Assembly: GCA_034509735.1 (NCBI GenBank) | Contig: JACGWO010000003.1 | Location: 39,726,873 to 39,790,872 of the forward strand | Source: Sesamum alatum | Taxonomy: Eukaryota; Streptophyta; Magnoliopsida; Lamiales; Pedaliaceae | Length of the DNA stretch: 64,000 nucleotides | Direction: 5' to 3' | Shown here: positions 47,163-58,456 of the stretch, piece by piece | Layout: each line of letters starts with the position of its first letter | Numbering within the stretch: the first letter of the stretch is position 1 | Notes under the pieces: generated by a model | The model's input: only the letters and a program-made list of their open reading frames with translations | Told to the model about the DNA's origin: nothing | Databases searched by the model: none | Position numbers and translations under genes: made by a program

Positions 47163-48281
47163 TGGGTTAATTGTAATTTTGGTTCTACACTATAAGAGCG
47201 TTTTGTAAAAATAATCTGATGTGTATTTCGAGACAGTCATTTGTTGTCCTATGTATTAACGATTTATTGCAAGTTTGGTCCCATTGATAAGATTTTGACA
47301 TAACAATTACGTGCAAAGCGCATAGCCGTTAGGTCATGACCTGCTAATGGAGGGGGGAAACGAGTTGAAATGGTTTTGGGAGGAAAATAAATGAATGAGA
47401 ATTAGTTGCATTTTTTGTCACATTTTAGGACCTTTTGTAGAAATAGTCTTATATTTTTCAAAATGGTCATTTTTTGTCCGATATTTTAAATGTTTAGTGC
47501 AGTTTTTGTCCAGTCGTTAAAATTTGAATGGATTGACCATGTGCAAAATATGTGGTCGTTTATAAGTGACAGTCTGTTTGAGGGTGGGAAATGGTCGAGT
47601 AGGTTTTGAAGAGAAAAGCATCACGTTAAATGCACATCCTCCTTCTGAGTATTAAAAAAATCAAATAAATAAAAAGGTAAAATCGAAAAGAAGAAAACCT
47701 CGCCTTTTTTTTTTTTCGTGAAACCAAATCCCAACAGCATATGTTGTCTTCTTTTAAACAAAAAACTAGGATCTCTTCTTCTTTCGGATTTTAGCATTGT
47801 TAAGTTTCTTTCTCCCTCCCCCCAAAACTCACTAACAGCACGTGTATTGCATGTTATGCTTTTTCCTTCAAAATTTCCTCGGCCAATTTTCCCAATCAAC
47901 CAGCCAATCATTCAAAGGCCACATACAATTCTGTCCAAATTTAACGATATGATTAAAAATGCAATAAACATTTAAAACATGATCCAAAAATGACTATTTC
48001 AAAAATATATGGGACTATTTATGCAAACGTCTTGATGTATGGGACCTAAATTAGAATTAACTCACATAATTGTTCCAGTCAACTTCCCCACTCACTTAAA
48101 CTTAACATGCCACACGTTTTGCATGTGGCCATCCATCAAAATCTTAATGTTGAGACTAAAATTGCAATAATCGTTAAGATTTGAGACAAAAAAATAGTTA
48201 TTTCGAAAAACAAAATAGGACTATTTCTGCAAAAGACTCTATAATTTGGTGGTTTGTTGCATTTTACTCCTATAAAAACAC
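47163..48281. mobile_element. Composite inverted-repeat element with doubled arms
   Basis: Two related left arms in tandem (about 47163-47360 and 47395-47590) face two right arms in inverse orientation (about 47975-48063 and 48065-48281). Shared words include TTTTGTAGAAATAGTC, TGGTCATTTTTTGTCC, GCAGTTTTTGTCC and CATGTGCAAAATATGTGG. Between them (47600-47960) is a less repetitive core with poly-T and C-rich segments. Arm length and pattern suggest Mutator-like elements, either one with duplicated arms or one nested within another. Boundaries are approximate. Confidence 0.5.
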
Positions 48282-50320
48282 TAATATGCATAAAATGTCT
48301 CTAAACAAAAAGAAAAAATTAAAAAAAAAGTTGAACCGCCCTAATGGAGCTTATAAGAAGTAAAAGGCAAATTTAAAATTAATTTGAAAGAATTTGTCAA
48401 AATCTTAACAAAAATAAAATGAAATAGGAACTCTTTAGTTTCTTTAAGGAAAGTTTATAAACTCCCAAATATTTTATTTTTATCCAATGTTTTAAAAAGC
48501 TTATAAACTCAGTTATGAATATTAATATTGAATGGGAGCAAGATACGAACGCACATCAATTATTACCAAGAGAAGATATTCCCATTTCCTGATTAAGCAA
48601 ACAATTAATGATTAATAATTAAACTACGTAGACAGCAAGTATATGTAGAGTGAGATATTTATAAAGTTTAATGGTAATTAATTAATGTGTAGATTAATAT
48701 TAGCTTAAGCAAGTGGGTTTTGTCCTAATCAGAGATGGGTGCAGCTTAATTATTTTAAGATGATGAGATTATGTGCAGATAAGTTAGAGACAGCTTAAAA
48801 TAAGCAGTTTGATGGAATGGAAAAGCAGGTCCACTTCCTCATCACTGCATATTTAGGATTATTAATTAATTGCAGCAGTATATATATGATGAGGCAGATT
48901 GGAATCTTGTGTTCTAGATTAATTAACATAAAGAAAACGTTCTTTTCCTAACTTCCACGACTTTTGCTTTTAGTGCGCGACTTTTACTTTAAGGATGTAT
49001 ACATCTGTCAGCTACGTGATTAAACAATCATTAGTGATTCAGAAAAGGGTTTTGCATATTGAGACATTCAGATAACGTACGACTGACATTATACTTATCT
49101 ACAAAGGCAAAATCCACTTTTATCCGATAATTTTAGAGAACCATACTTTTGGTTCACTTCGATTTTAATTTTGTAATTCATGACAAAAATTTAAAGAAAA
49201 ATGTTGATTTCATTGAAAAAATTGGTTGTCGTGTGCTAAGTACGTACCTTCTCAAAATTAGCATTTTTTAATAGAAATTAAGCCGTATATGTTATTTTTT
49301 TAAAACTATTATTCTCAATTGCAAAACCAAAATTAGAATAGATCAAAAGTGTCACACCAGCACAATTATAAAACCAAAAATGCATTTTTTTTTTTTTCCA
49401 ATAGATATACATACGTATTAATAGAACATTGAAAAGTGTCATTAAAAAAAAGCTTATAAATCAAAAAATAAGATATTAAGAACCTATAAGCAACTCTCTT
49501 AAAAAAGTTAAGTTTTAACTTATTTATAAAATCTCAAAAAATTCCTTAATTTTGATCTCAATTACAAAATAGTCTTTGTTAGCATCTTTTAAACTATATA
49601 ATCTTATTTCGTTCGAAACATTTCAAAAGTCCTTTTTAAAGAAAAATAAATAATCTTATAATCTCTAAAACGTCTTATAAAATGTACAAATGTGTAAGAT
49701 ATTTTAAATAAATTTAACTAAAAACTCTCCTAATCCAGACTTTCCACAAAGAGTAGTCTCTGGCTCATCACAGTAGAATTAAACCATCTTTATAGAGAAG
49801 AAAATAGTTAAGCATTTTCCCCTTCAAGTTTTATGACTTTTAGAGGATATCCTACATGACTGTCATAATCTTTTATAACCATAGATAAGCAAAACACTTG
49901 TTTTTCTGCATCAAACATCGAAAACCATGCCCCGTTTATCGGATAGTTGTACTATCGATGTGCCATAATCCACACCGTTCGATGCAAAAACGAAGCAGTT
50001 GAGCGTAAGAATTTTCCAATATTGGTAAGCCTCAAACAAGTAAAAGTTCATGCTCACTGCCATATAGCTCTTCACTGAATGCGCAAGGGGAAAGGAATTC
50101 TGCAAACAATACACTTGACTAATACAACCAGCTAAAGCATCATATGTACAGACCACTGAGGAATATTTACAGAATCAAAAACTTGAAACGAATTATAAAT
50201 GTGTCGTACAAACAGATGCAATATATATATTACACGACCTTGTAAACATCAAATAGTTCGGCCTCACCTCAACGACAGCTAAACCCAATCACCAGGCCCT
50301 TCCTAAGTCACTGATGCGGC
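48282..50320. other. Intergenic and 3' flank of the unknown gene
   Basis: AT-rich DNA. Bases 48420-48520 and 49430-49740 hold CTTATAA-rich text like the hAT-like MITE family (AAAACGTCTTATAAAATG). The last 400 bases are likely the 3' UTR of the minus-strand gene starting at 54017. A frame at 49911-50156 has no family resemblance. Confidence 0.4.
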
Positions 50321-53300
50321 TCAGAAAAGCTTTGAGATCACATGACATGACGTCCAGAATGCTGCAGATGCAGCCCTATATAGGGCAGGGTTTTGATAAA
50401 TTCTGTTCCACACAGCACAAAACCAATGTAACTACAAAGATGGTGGACTGGCGCAACGTTAATTAATCAAATACGGAACAGAACAGTTATCAAGAAGCCT
50501 TGAGGGAATACATAAAGGACATTGTTAAAGTAGACAGTAACAATAACTCAAACTAAATGGAATGATAAAGGATTTACAAGTCCTAAATGTCAAATATCTT
50601 GTATGTTTATTTGATTTTGTTGTAGTCGTCTCATAGGAATTCAAGAATTCTTTAAGTGAATAGGCAGCGCTTAACACGCTTACTCCTACTTGCTCTTTCT
50701 GGGAACGGGAAAATGTCTGTTTCCATTGGCAGTGGTGAGCAGGAACCCTGTAGATCTGGTTTTGGCTTTAGCTGGGCTATACATGCTAATTAGAGCACTA
50801 AGCATGAGGGGAAAGAACTTCTTAGAATCAGGCCACACCAAGAAAGAAAATAAATTGCCACATGCTTTTGAGAGCGATAGCAATGGGAGAAGCCAAAGGA
50901 AACAATGGAGAAGCTAGTCATAATGCCACAAAGGGCTCTTCTGTGTCAGTATGAACGAAATATATCAACCCTTTATCCAGGATGCGAGTTACAGGCAAAA
51001 ATTTACGAGTGACAACGAGCTTGTCCATATAAAACCACAGGTATTCACATAGCAAACAAGGTGAAATTTTCGGTCTTTCTTATTCACGTGATCAGAAAAT
51101 AACCCTTGTTGGTTTGTTCAATGCAGTTTTTCAATAAGGCTAATTTCTAAACTCTAATGTTTCGACCAGTTGCTTAACCCATGTCTGATCGCCTCATAAT
51201 ACACTCTAACGTAAAGAAAGGTGATAATTAAATCGATGTAATTTTTTAGCCAACTGCAGAGAAACAAACTTGCTATAAAGTGCGAATTTGCTTAAGATAG
51301 CTCACCCAATGGCTGTAGCTCCCCAGGATGCTACATTGTAAATTACTTTGCTTCCGTCCCATGCCTTCCGAAGCTTGCCCTTCTTCTTTTTTACTGAGAA
51401 TGTCTTGCTCAGAGCTGAAAGAATGTTCAGAATAATTTAGACCTCTCATGTTCTATCTGAGATTACTACACCCAGTGAATGTCACAAGTCAGGAACTCAA
51501 CAGATAGGTTACAAATGGCATAATGAGCAAACTAATGAGATTTTTTTTCTGTTCAATTGTCAGGATATGATAAAAGCTGTAAAGGGGTAACTGCAAAAGA
51601 AGAAACAGTTGGACCCACCTGCTTGAAGTTGGTTAGGTGTCAACTCCTGAAAAACAAATGAACATAAACTTCAATGAAATAAAATAAAATGATATATCCA
51701 AATAACATGAAAAGAATTTGGAAGGAGTAAACTATGAACATACAACTAGCTAGATTAGGGGCTCATTATGCAATTCTAGCATTACGCACACGTGACACGT
51801 CCTTATAGAAAGCTGTTAGACTATGTTACAGAAATTCTAATAAGCTCGTCAGATTAAGGTTGGTTGGTCTTCTAACTATTACACATGGATGTACTTCTTA
51901 GTTTGGTCGAGGGAGTCCTTCCAAACCTTGAACATAACCCATCATCGGCAATGCAATCTATATCAAACCTACTATGAAACCCAGTTGCGACAGACTTTTT
52001 ACAGTTTCCAGAAAGTTGCTCTAATTAGGTATCAGCAACTAGTAGTTCTATATTACAATCTTATCGTAGTAAAATATGGAGGATCTTTCTGCGATATATT
52101 TTTATAAAACAATAGATGTATTATATCATCACTGGTGCCAAAACCAAATTCTGTAATATCAGTTCATTGAGCGTGTCCAATTTGCCTGACCCGTACAGGC
52201 TAGTAGTACAGAAAAATATCCTCCACACATGAAACAGACTAGTCAGTGATCCAACTGCTACGTGCCGTAATCCTTGTAATAATTAAATTAAGTTACCACT
52301 AGACCTTGTCCACATTTTTGTGGACAGCTACCAGTAAGGGGCAGGCTTTAAGCAAGCATCGACTGCAAGAATGACAAGCTTGAAAGTCACAAAATAAAAA
52401 AGTATTAAGTAGGTGAACAAGTACAACCATTAGAAAGAAGATGTCAAGTGGCTTCACTAGTTTACGCGCTATGAATTCAATAGTTCAAATCATAACCAAG
52501 AACAAGTCTCTAGAATAAAACTATAATCCCTTTATGAAGTAGTGCAGTTTCCAGGTTGGGGTTCTGACTATCTCATAGTGGAGCAACTAAAATATAAGGC
52601 CCACAGAATCCTGAACATATTCATGAAGTTGGAAGTCAGATAATTTGCCAACCAATATTCGTACCAAAAGGACTACATTACATGAGTCAAACAATGTCAG
52701 CATACATGGGACATAATTTTATTTGGCTGCAGTGATGACTGAAACTAAATATTAATGGAAACAAGTTTAGCCGGTTACCAGGTAAAATAATTACAATGTC
52801 CTAAAGCTTCCATTCAAAGGCAAGCCAGCTGGAAAATCATCCTTACCTTAGTTTGTTTAAGGGACAAAAGATACGCAGCCATGAAGGATGCTATACCATC
52901 CATTATATCTTCTTCCCCAACTAAAACATAATCTTCTGGGTCTAACTCCACATTTCCACCTTCCCAAAGGTCATTTTCGCTGACCATGTCCCAGGAACTG
53001 CCTTCCTCTGCATCCTTGGTACGTTAGAAACAATGGTGAGAGTAACATTGTATTTGTTAAGAGCAAGACAAGTAATTTTTCAATCTTTTCGCGACGCATC
53101 ACAAAGTCCTATTGTTTATCTCTATCAATTCATCATAAAAAGGATCTTTATTGAATCTATTGGAGGCAAAATGAAATGGACAACAACAATATATAATTTT
53201 GGGAACCCAAATACTAAATTTGTGTTTAATGCCTTCAGATAAAACTTCTTTCCTCCATAAGGCTTAACTTTTAAGAAGAGTCATACATTACTAGGTTCTA

Positions 53301-54017
53301 AAGATACCAGTACATCAAAAGTCATACCAGCTATGTTTTCTGGAAGAGTTGCCCGGGCGTTTTCTAGTTTCTTGAGGAAATCAGCACATTCAACTCTAGA
53401 TTTCAAAAGATCGTAAAACTGCCACAGAAAAAACAAATGAGATTTAGAATGTATGATCTGCTGGAAAATTTCATTGCCTCACTCATGAGAAAATCAATGA
53501 CAAGAATCGTCACTAAAGCAGTCAACAGTCACGGAGATATAACTGTTAATTTAGAGCTCCAATTAATGCATGTTTCAATCCTATTTGGCCCCATTATTGA
53601 ACCTTATTCCCAGTAAACCAATGCACGAGCTCACAGGTTAGCAAACACAAAAAAGAATTTATACGTAAATGTGTGGAAGCATGTAGACTGTAGAGACATC
53701 ATTAAACAATGCGAAGATCCCACAAACACACAAAATAAATGGAAAAAAAAAACATAAAATCCATAAGATAGTCAGAAAAAAACCCTCACCTCCGTTGTGT
53801 CAGTTTCACAGCTGGCAGGGGCAGAGGAGGTGTCGCCAGAGTCTTGGGGTACATCAGATTCACCATCAACATCATCGTCGTCGTCATCATCATCAACATC
53901 GCGGCCAGAGGCAAGCTGTTGGAGGGCCAACTGGCATTGCTGGAGCATGGCCTCTAATGTTTTCCTCTTTATCCGAACCCTATCTTTCTGGGCACCCACC
54001 AGCTCTGCTGACTCCAT
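50321..54017 (-). CDS. Conserved plant protein of unknown function
   Basis: Six exons, 54017-53790, 53418-53328, 53007-52847, 51646-51619, 51414-51306 and 50402-50321, join in frame to encode 232 residues. The N-terminus (MESAELVGAQKDRVRIKRKT) runs into a Gln/Leu-rich helix and an Asp run at about 42-49. The middle has FYDLLKSRVECADFLKKLEN, then SSWDMVSENDLWEGG and DPEDYVLVGEEDIMDGIASF. The basic segment SVKKKKGKLRKAWDGSKVIY precedes a C-terminal block, NVASWGATAIGIYQNPALYR to AFWTSCHVISKLF, that is mildly hydrophobic and may be a short membrane hairpin. I recognise the style of a plant-conserved family but no named domain. Consistent phases and exon-wise sensible protein argue strongly that the gene is real; the 28-nt exon 4 is a microexon. 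The function is not known to me. Confidence 0.85.
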
Positions 54018-56222
54018 TATTTCTAATAATTCCTTTTAACTGCAGATAGATACCAGCCGATCCCTCTTCTTCAAATAGAATTCAAAAATTCTGTGGATTC
54101 ATGAAGTCTGTGACAGAGTGTTTGTTGCTTAGAATTGAAAATGACAAGTCAAAATTGAACTCCAATAAATCACATTATAATGTCTGGTTGCATGATAAAA
54201 TTTGTTTGGAAATGTTAAGATTCGAAGTACTTTGTTTTGTCAGACAAAGTTGTCTAAGTTTTTAATACTTAGAAATTCTACCTGTAAATCAGGAAAAATT
54301 GCTTCTTACAGAAAATTCTCTCACAAGTAACATTTCTTTGCTTCACTGAAGTTCAATGTATTGTAGTGATGGTTCTCATTCAGTGAAAACAGGAAACATT
54401 TCACACATTGTAAAATAAACCAAATAAACAAAACAACCAAGTGTACAACTTAAGTTATGTTGTCCAATGTATTCAACTTAAGAATTTACAGCAGTAAATC
54501 ACATCATGTCACATCTAAATTCAAATATAATTCCAATTATCAGCGCAACAAAAAAAAAAAAAAAAAGAAAAAAAGGATAGCCCTGTTGAACTGCAAGACG
54601 TAGCACTAGCCTTCTGAATTCAGAATTCTTCAATATCAGATTTCGTGGGTCCTTATCTCGGCCACAAAAACTGCCTCTGCCTATTGCCACTCCAGCACTC
54701 TAGTCACTCTAGCAAATTGGGATTGGGAGTTTGCTTATGAAGCTTTAACAATTCTAGTATCATGCTTTAAGAATCAAGAAAACCAACCTTATGGAATGCT
54801 CAAAAAACTTAAGCTTTTGGCAATAGGAAAATGTCAGCTCACCTAGATTAGGATTTTCATTTATCTTCTATTAGCGTTTCACAAATTGGGCTTGCCATTC
54901 TTCTTTGTTTAACTGGGTTTATCTGACTTCATGCCTAAATTCAAATATAATCCTGAACTGCACTTGTCATGTTCGATTCTGTAGGATTTCATTTCTTTGC
55001 CCTATAAAGCAAGCTTATTCAAAACAAATTATATTGCTTATTTTAGTTTTTATCTATTTTTGGTATGCCAAGCAACTCTTGGTCTTCAGTTTTCGACAAT
55101 CTCGATGCTGTTGCACTCCTGCTCCAACCCACTTGCTGTATAAGAAGGTTGCTTGTTACACTCAAGTTCTCACTTAACCACACTCAAAATGGTAGAGGCT
55201 TATCAGTTATCAAAGTGATAAAGTATCAGAATAAAGCACAAAGATACTGCAAATTAAAACAAAAATCTAAATGATTCAAAATAAAACTTGAGATTACTAA
55301 CTCAAACAAACCATCCAATGAAAGGATTAAAAGCTATAAATGCAACACGACAAATCAAGGGGAAACTAAACTTAAGGTAAAAATCTTTGCCACTTAGACA
55401 ACAACTGCAGAAAAGACATAGTCTCCATGCGGCATGCGGGCTAGGTGAAGGAAAAGGCGGCTTTTGTAGTTACGGGGACCTTGCGCATGCCAACTTAGGC
55501 ACGCAGCATTCTTACTCCCACCCACTAATATCTTCCTTTTATCACAGGTGGCGTTCAATAATTGGTTGACATTTAAGGATGACACTCCGCAATTCCAGCA
55601 AAATTCAAATGCAGCGCCGTATCTGCCATTGCTGTATAACAACCATTCCCAAACCAATCTTGATAGCCAAAACAATGCACTTGGATACCATCTGCACATT
55701 TCCACACCCATACAACACACTAGCTATAGCGACCAAATCAAGCCAGAGAAACCAGACCTAAACCCTTTAACGATTCTCAAATTTTTTTAATAACACCCAC
55801 CCAAGATAAACCCAGCAACTGGCACTGAAATTTGGATTAGGAACTTAATCAAGCAATTGGAGGGGCAACCGTAACCAAGTATAGTTCAAGACATGATTAT
55901 CAGTCTGATTCCTGGTTTTGACTAGGTGGATTTAGAGCGTTTAACCATGCGATAAAGCCTTTACTTCGTCACAAGCTTGAAAAGGTAAAATAAGGCAAAT
56001 TCTATGGCTGGAAAAAGGAGCAGAAGTAAGTAAACTTTAAAATTTCAAAGGTTTCGTAACACCAATTTCACAATCTGAAGCTCGCACACGAAAATTCAAA
56101 ATCTCAAGTTTATACAAAAACAAAGTCAAGCTAGCTAATAAGCATTACTTAGCTCAAATTTCAAGTAATACTAAAAACAAAAACTGGCGAAACAAACATG
56201 GAGAAAGGAAACAAAAAGTTAC
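54018..56222. other. Upstream region of the unknown gene; possible 5' UTR intron
   Basis: A splice acceptor, TATCTGCAG on the minus strand, sits at about 54040-54048, 22 bases upstream of the ATG at 54017, so a 5' UTR intron reaching back to 56222 is possible. The rest is mixed DNA. A 108-codon minus frame at 55394-55720 has no family match and I do not call it. Confidence 0.35.
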
Positions 56223-56327
56223 CCGTTGGTGGAGCACAGAAACACCGCTACCGCCGGCGCCGATGCCGGAGTCTTCCGTATGGTGATTTGGTACAGAGGG
56301 TTTTGAGACGATCGGGCTTCGGCTCAT
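56223..56327 (-). CDS. Candidate orphan first exon (35 codons)
   Basis: A GC-richer minus-strand segment begins with ATG at 56327, reads MSRSPIVSKPSVPNHHTEDS then GIGAGGSGVSVLHQR, and ends exactly before a good donor (CGG|GTAACT). The composition looks like a genuine plant first coding exon. I could not find a downstream exon in phase: joining it to the acceptor before 54017 hits a stop after about 20 codons. It may be the 5' exon of the gene at 50321-54017 carrying an upstream ORF, or of a separate short gene. I do not recognise the peptide. Confidence 0.3.
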
Positions 56328-58456
56328 AGGAAGAGAAACGTGTGAACTCTCTCTTCTTGAATTGAGAATATCGGGCTGGGCTGGGCTTGAAGCTCGGAAC
56401 TCTTCGGGTTTATCAATGAATTCCAATTGACCTTTGCCTGAAAATGAGATGCAAAGCAAAGAGAGTAGAGAAAAATTGGGCCCAATTGAGTCCCCATCTT
56501 TATTTTATTGTGTTTGCCTCTCCTTTGATGGCTAATCACTTTTTGCCTTAAAAAAACATACAATTCTTCCCCTCCAATTAATAATAATAACAATAATAAT
56601 ATATTTCTTTTAATTCTCCTATATTTAGAAAATATTTATGAAACTATTAAAACTTTAACTCGTGATTTGGATATACTAGTGACGATTATCCAAATTTTCA
56701 GTCGGTATATATATATGTGATGGGAGCAAAAGATGATATTTCCATCTAGTTAGGATGCAAAATAATTAAATAAAATGCTATGAAATAAAATAGTGTAAAT
56801 GAGTGAATTGAGAGTGTTATTTTACGTTTTTTGTGTACAAATAAGGGAATGATATTAAAGTAAAGCTTTAAATACGAAATTATAATGTTCCTTTCAGCTA
56901 AATTGGTAGTATGGATGTGGAAGTTAGAGTATCTAGGCTCAAATTGCCTTTTCTCACTGGGGGAACTCTCAATTTATAAGCAACCATTATTCCCAAGGTG
57001 TTTGGATAAGATTGAATCTCTTATGGATTCGGTGGAAGGTTATCTCCTGGTAGTTGGAATCCTGCAATTCTCGAGAGGCAGTTGAAGTCCTTTGCAGATT
57101 AGGGTATCTTCTAGTGATAAAGATGTCTTCTCGCACGTTTTTGGCGAGGTGGTTGAGGAAACACATTCGCCCAACTGGAGTCCAAGCTTTTAGATAGTTA
57201 CTTCTGATTGGAGGCATCACGTGTCCCTAAAAAGGTTACTAGTCCTTATCTGATTATGTGAGGTGTGCCTTCAAAGATCCGACGTGGATGTTGTCTAAGG
57301 CACCAGTGGACGCCATGTGATATGGACTTTGACTTTAGTTGGAGTTCCAAGTCTCTAGGCTTTCTTGTGGACTTGTGAGAACCTTTTGAATTTTTGTGCC
57401 TCCTCGAATTTGGGTTGATTAGACTTTTTTTGGCTAATTTATTTTTTGGGAGCACCTCCTACCAGTCTCTCTATGGAGCTCTACTCATATTAGACTTCCT
57501 GAGGGCACCTTGTCTAACCGAATTGGGCCTCCTGGGGGCGCCTTAGGGCCTTGCATTGAATTGGGCTTTTGTATTCTCTTTCTTCCTTTTGAACCACTTA
57601 GGCCTTTTTGGGCCAATCCAATTTTTATGTGCATCAATGTGAATCACATATAATGAAGTGAACCCTAAAGTACCCTTTTTTCGTTTTGCTTCAATGCCTT
57701 GCGGTCCAGTTTCCCGCCTCTTTTGTAAGTGTTTAGAGAGGGACATGAGATCTTTTTAGGAATTTCGTTGTCAAATGGATGACTGCTACAAGTAAGTTTT
57801 CTTTTTACGACATTGCTCTCTATTTTTCGAACTCTATAAGGTGTATTCGTACTTCGTCAAGCCCATAAGTTGCTTTCATTATTTCATTGAATTTGTATGT
57901 GTTTCTAGCTTGAATTGTGCTTGTCTTCATTATTATTTCACTATTTTATATTAATCTATATTTTTTACCCATGATGTACTACCTTGTAAGGTCTTCAGTA
58001 ATTAACTGACTTAAAGAGGGAAAAAAACATCACAGTCAAAAAACAAAGAAAAGAAAAAAAATATGCATGTAAAATAAATAATAATAAAGCCAATATATCC
58101 TTTTTCGTCCAAATCCAAATAGAGAAATAAGAAAAACTAAAACAATTCAATAAAAAGCAAAAAAAATCTCCCAATACACTCTCTTTTTTCTATTTACAAA
58201 TTACATTATTTAATGCATCAGTAATTTCAAATCAAAGACTATAATCAAATGAAATAAATAACAATAATAAATTACTATTATAAAAGTAGACAAAGACCTA
58301 CATTCATGAGTCTGCCACAAAATACCACATGATCAAAACAATCTGTACTACTTCTATAATTTGTAAGGCTATACACCAAATTCCATTCAAGAAGATCTCA
58401 CCATTTCTTCCCCTTTTAAGCTATCATCCAAGTCAAAAACCCTAATTCCAAGATGT
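56328..58456. other. Intergenic; possible retroelement remnant at about 56900-57780
   Basis: Bases 56460-56900 are AT-rich. From about 56900 to 57780 the composition is more balanced with many stop-broken frames and text such as TTGGGCCTCCTGGGGGCGCC, resembling LTR or retroelement debris, but I could not define ends or domains. Bases 57950-58450 are AT-rich 3' flank of the kinase gene. Confidence 0.35.

Noticed and set aside
54551..54575. Poly-A tract as evidence of a processed retrogene
   Set aside because: There is no intronless gene copy next to it, and homopolymers are frequent in this AT-rich DNA.
55394..55720. A 108-codon minus-strand frame (Trp/Leu-rich) as an exon of a gene with the 56223 exon
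   Set aside because: The acceptor before it puts the neighbouring exon out of phase with this frame, and I recognise no family.
56900..57780. A defined LTR retrotransposon
   Set aside because: Composition hints at retroelement debris, but I found no paired LTRs, primer-binding site or polymerase domain.
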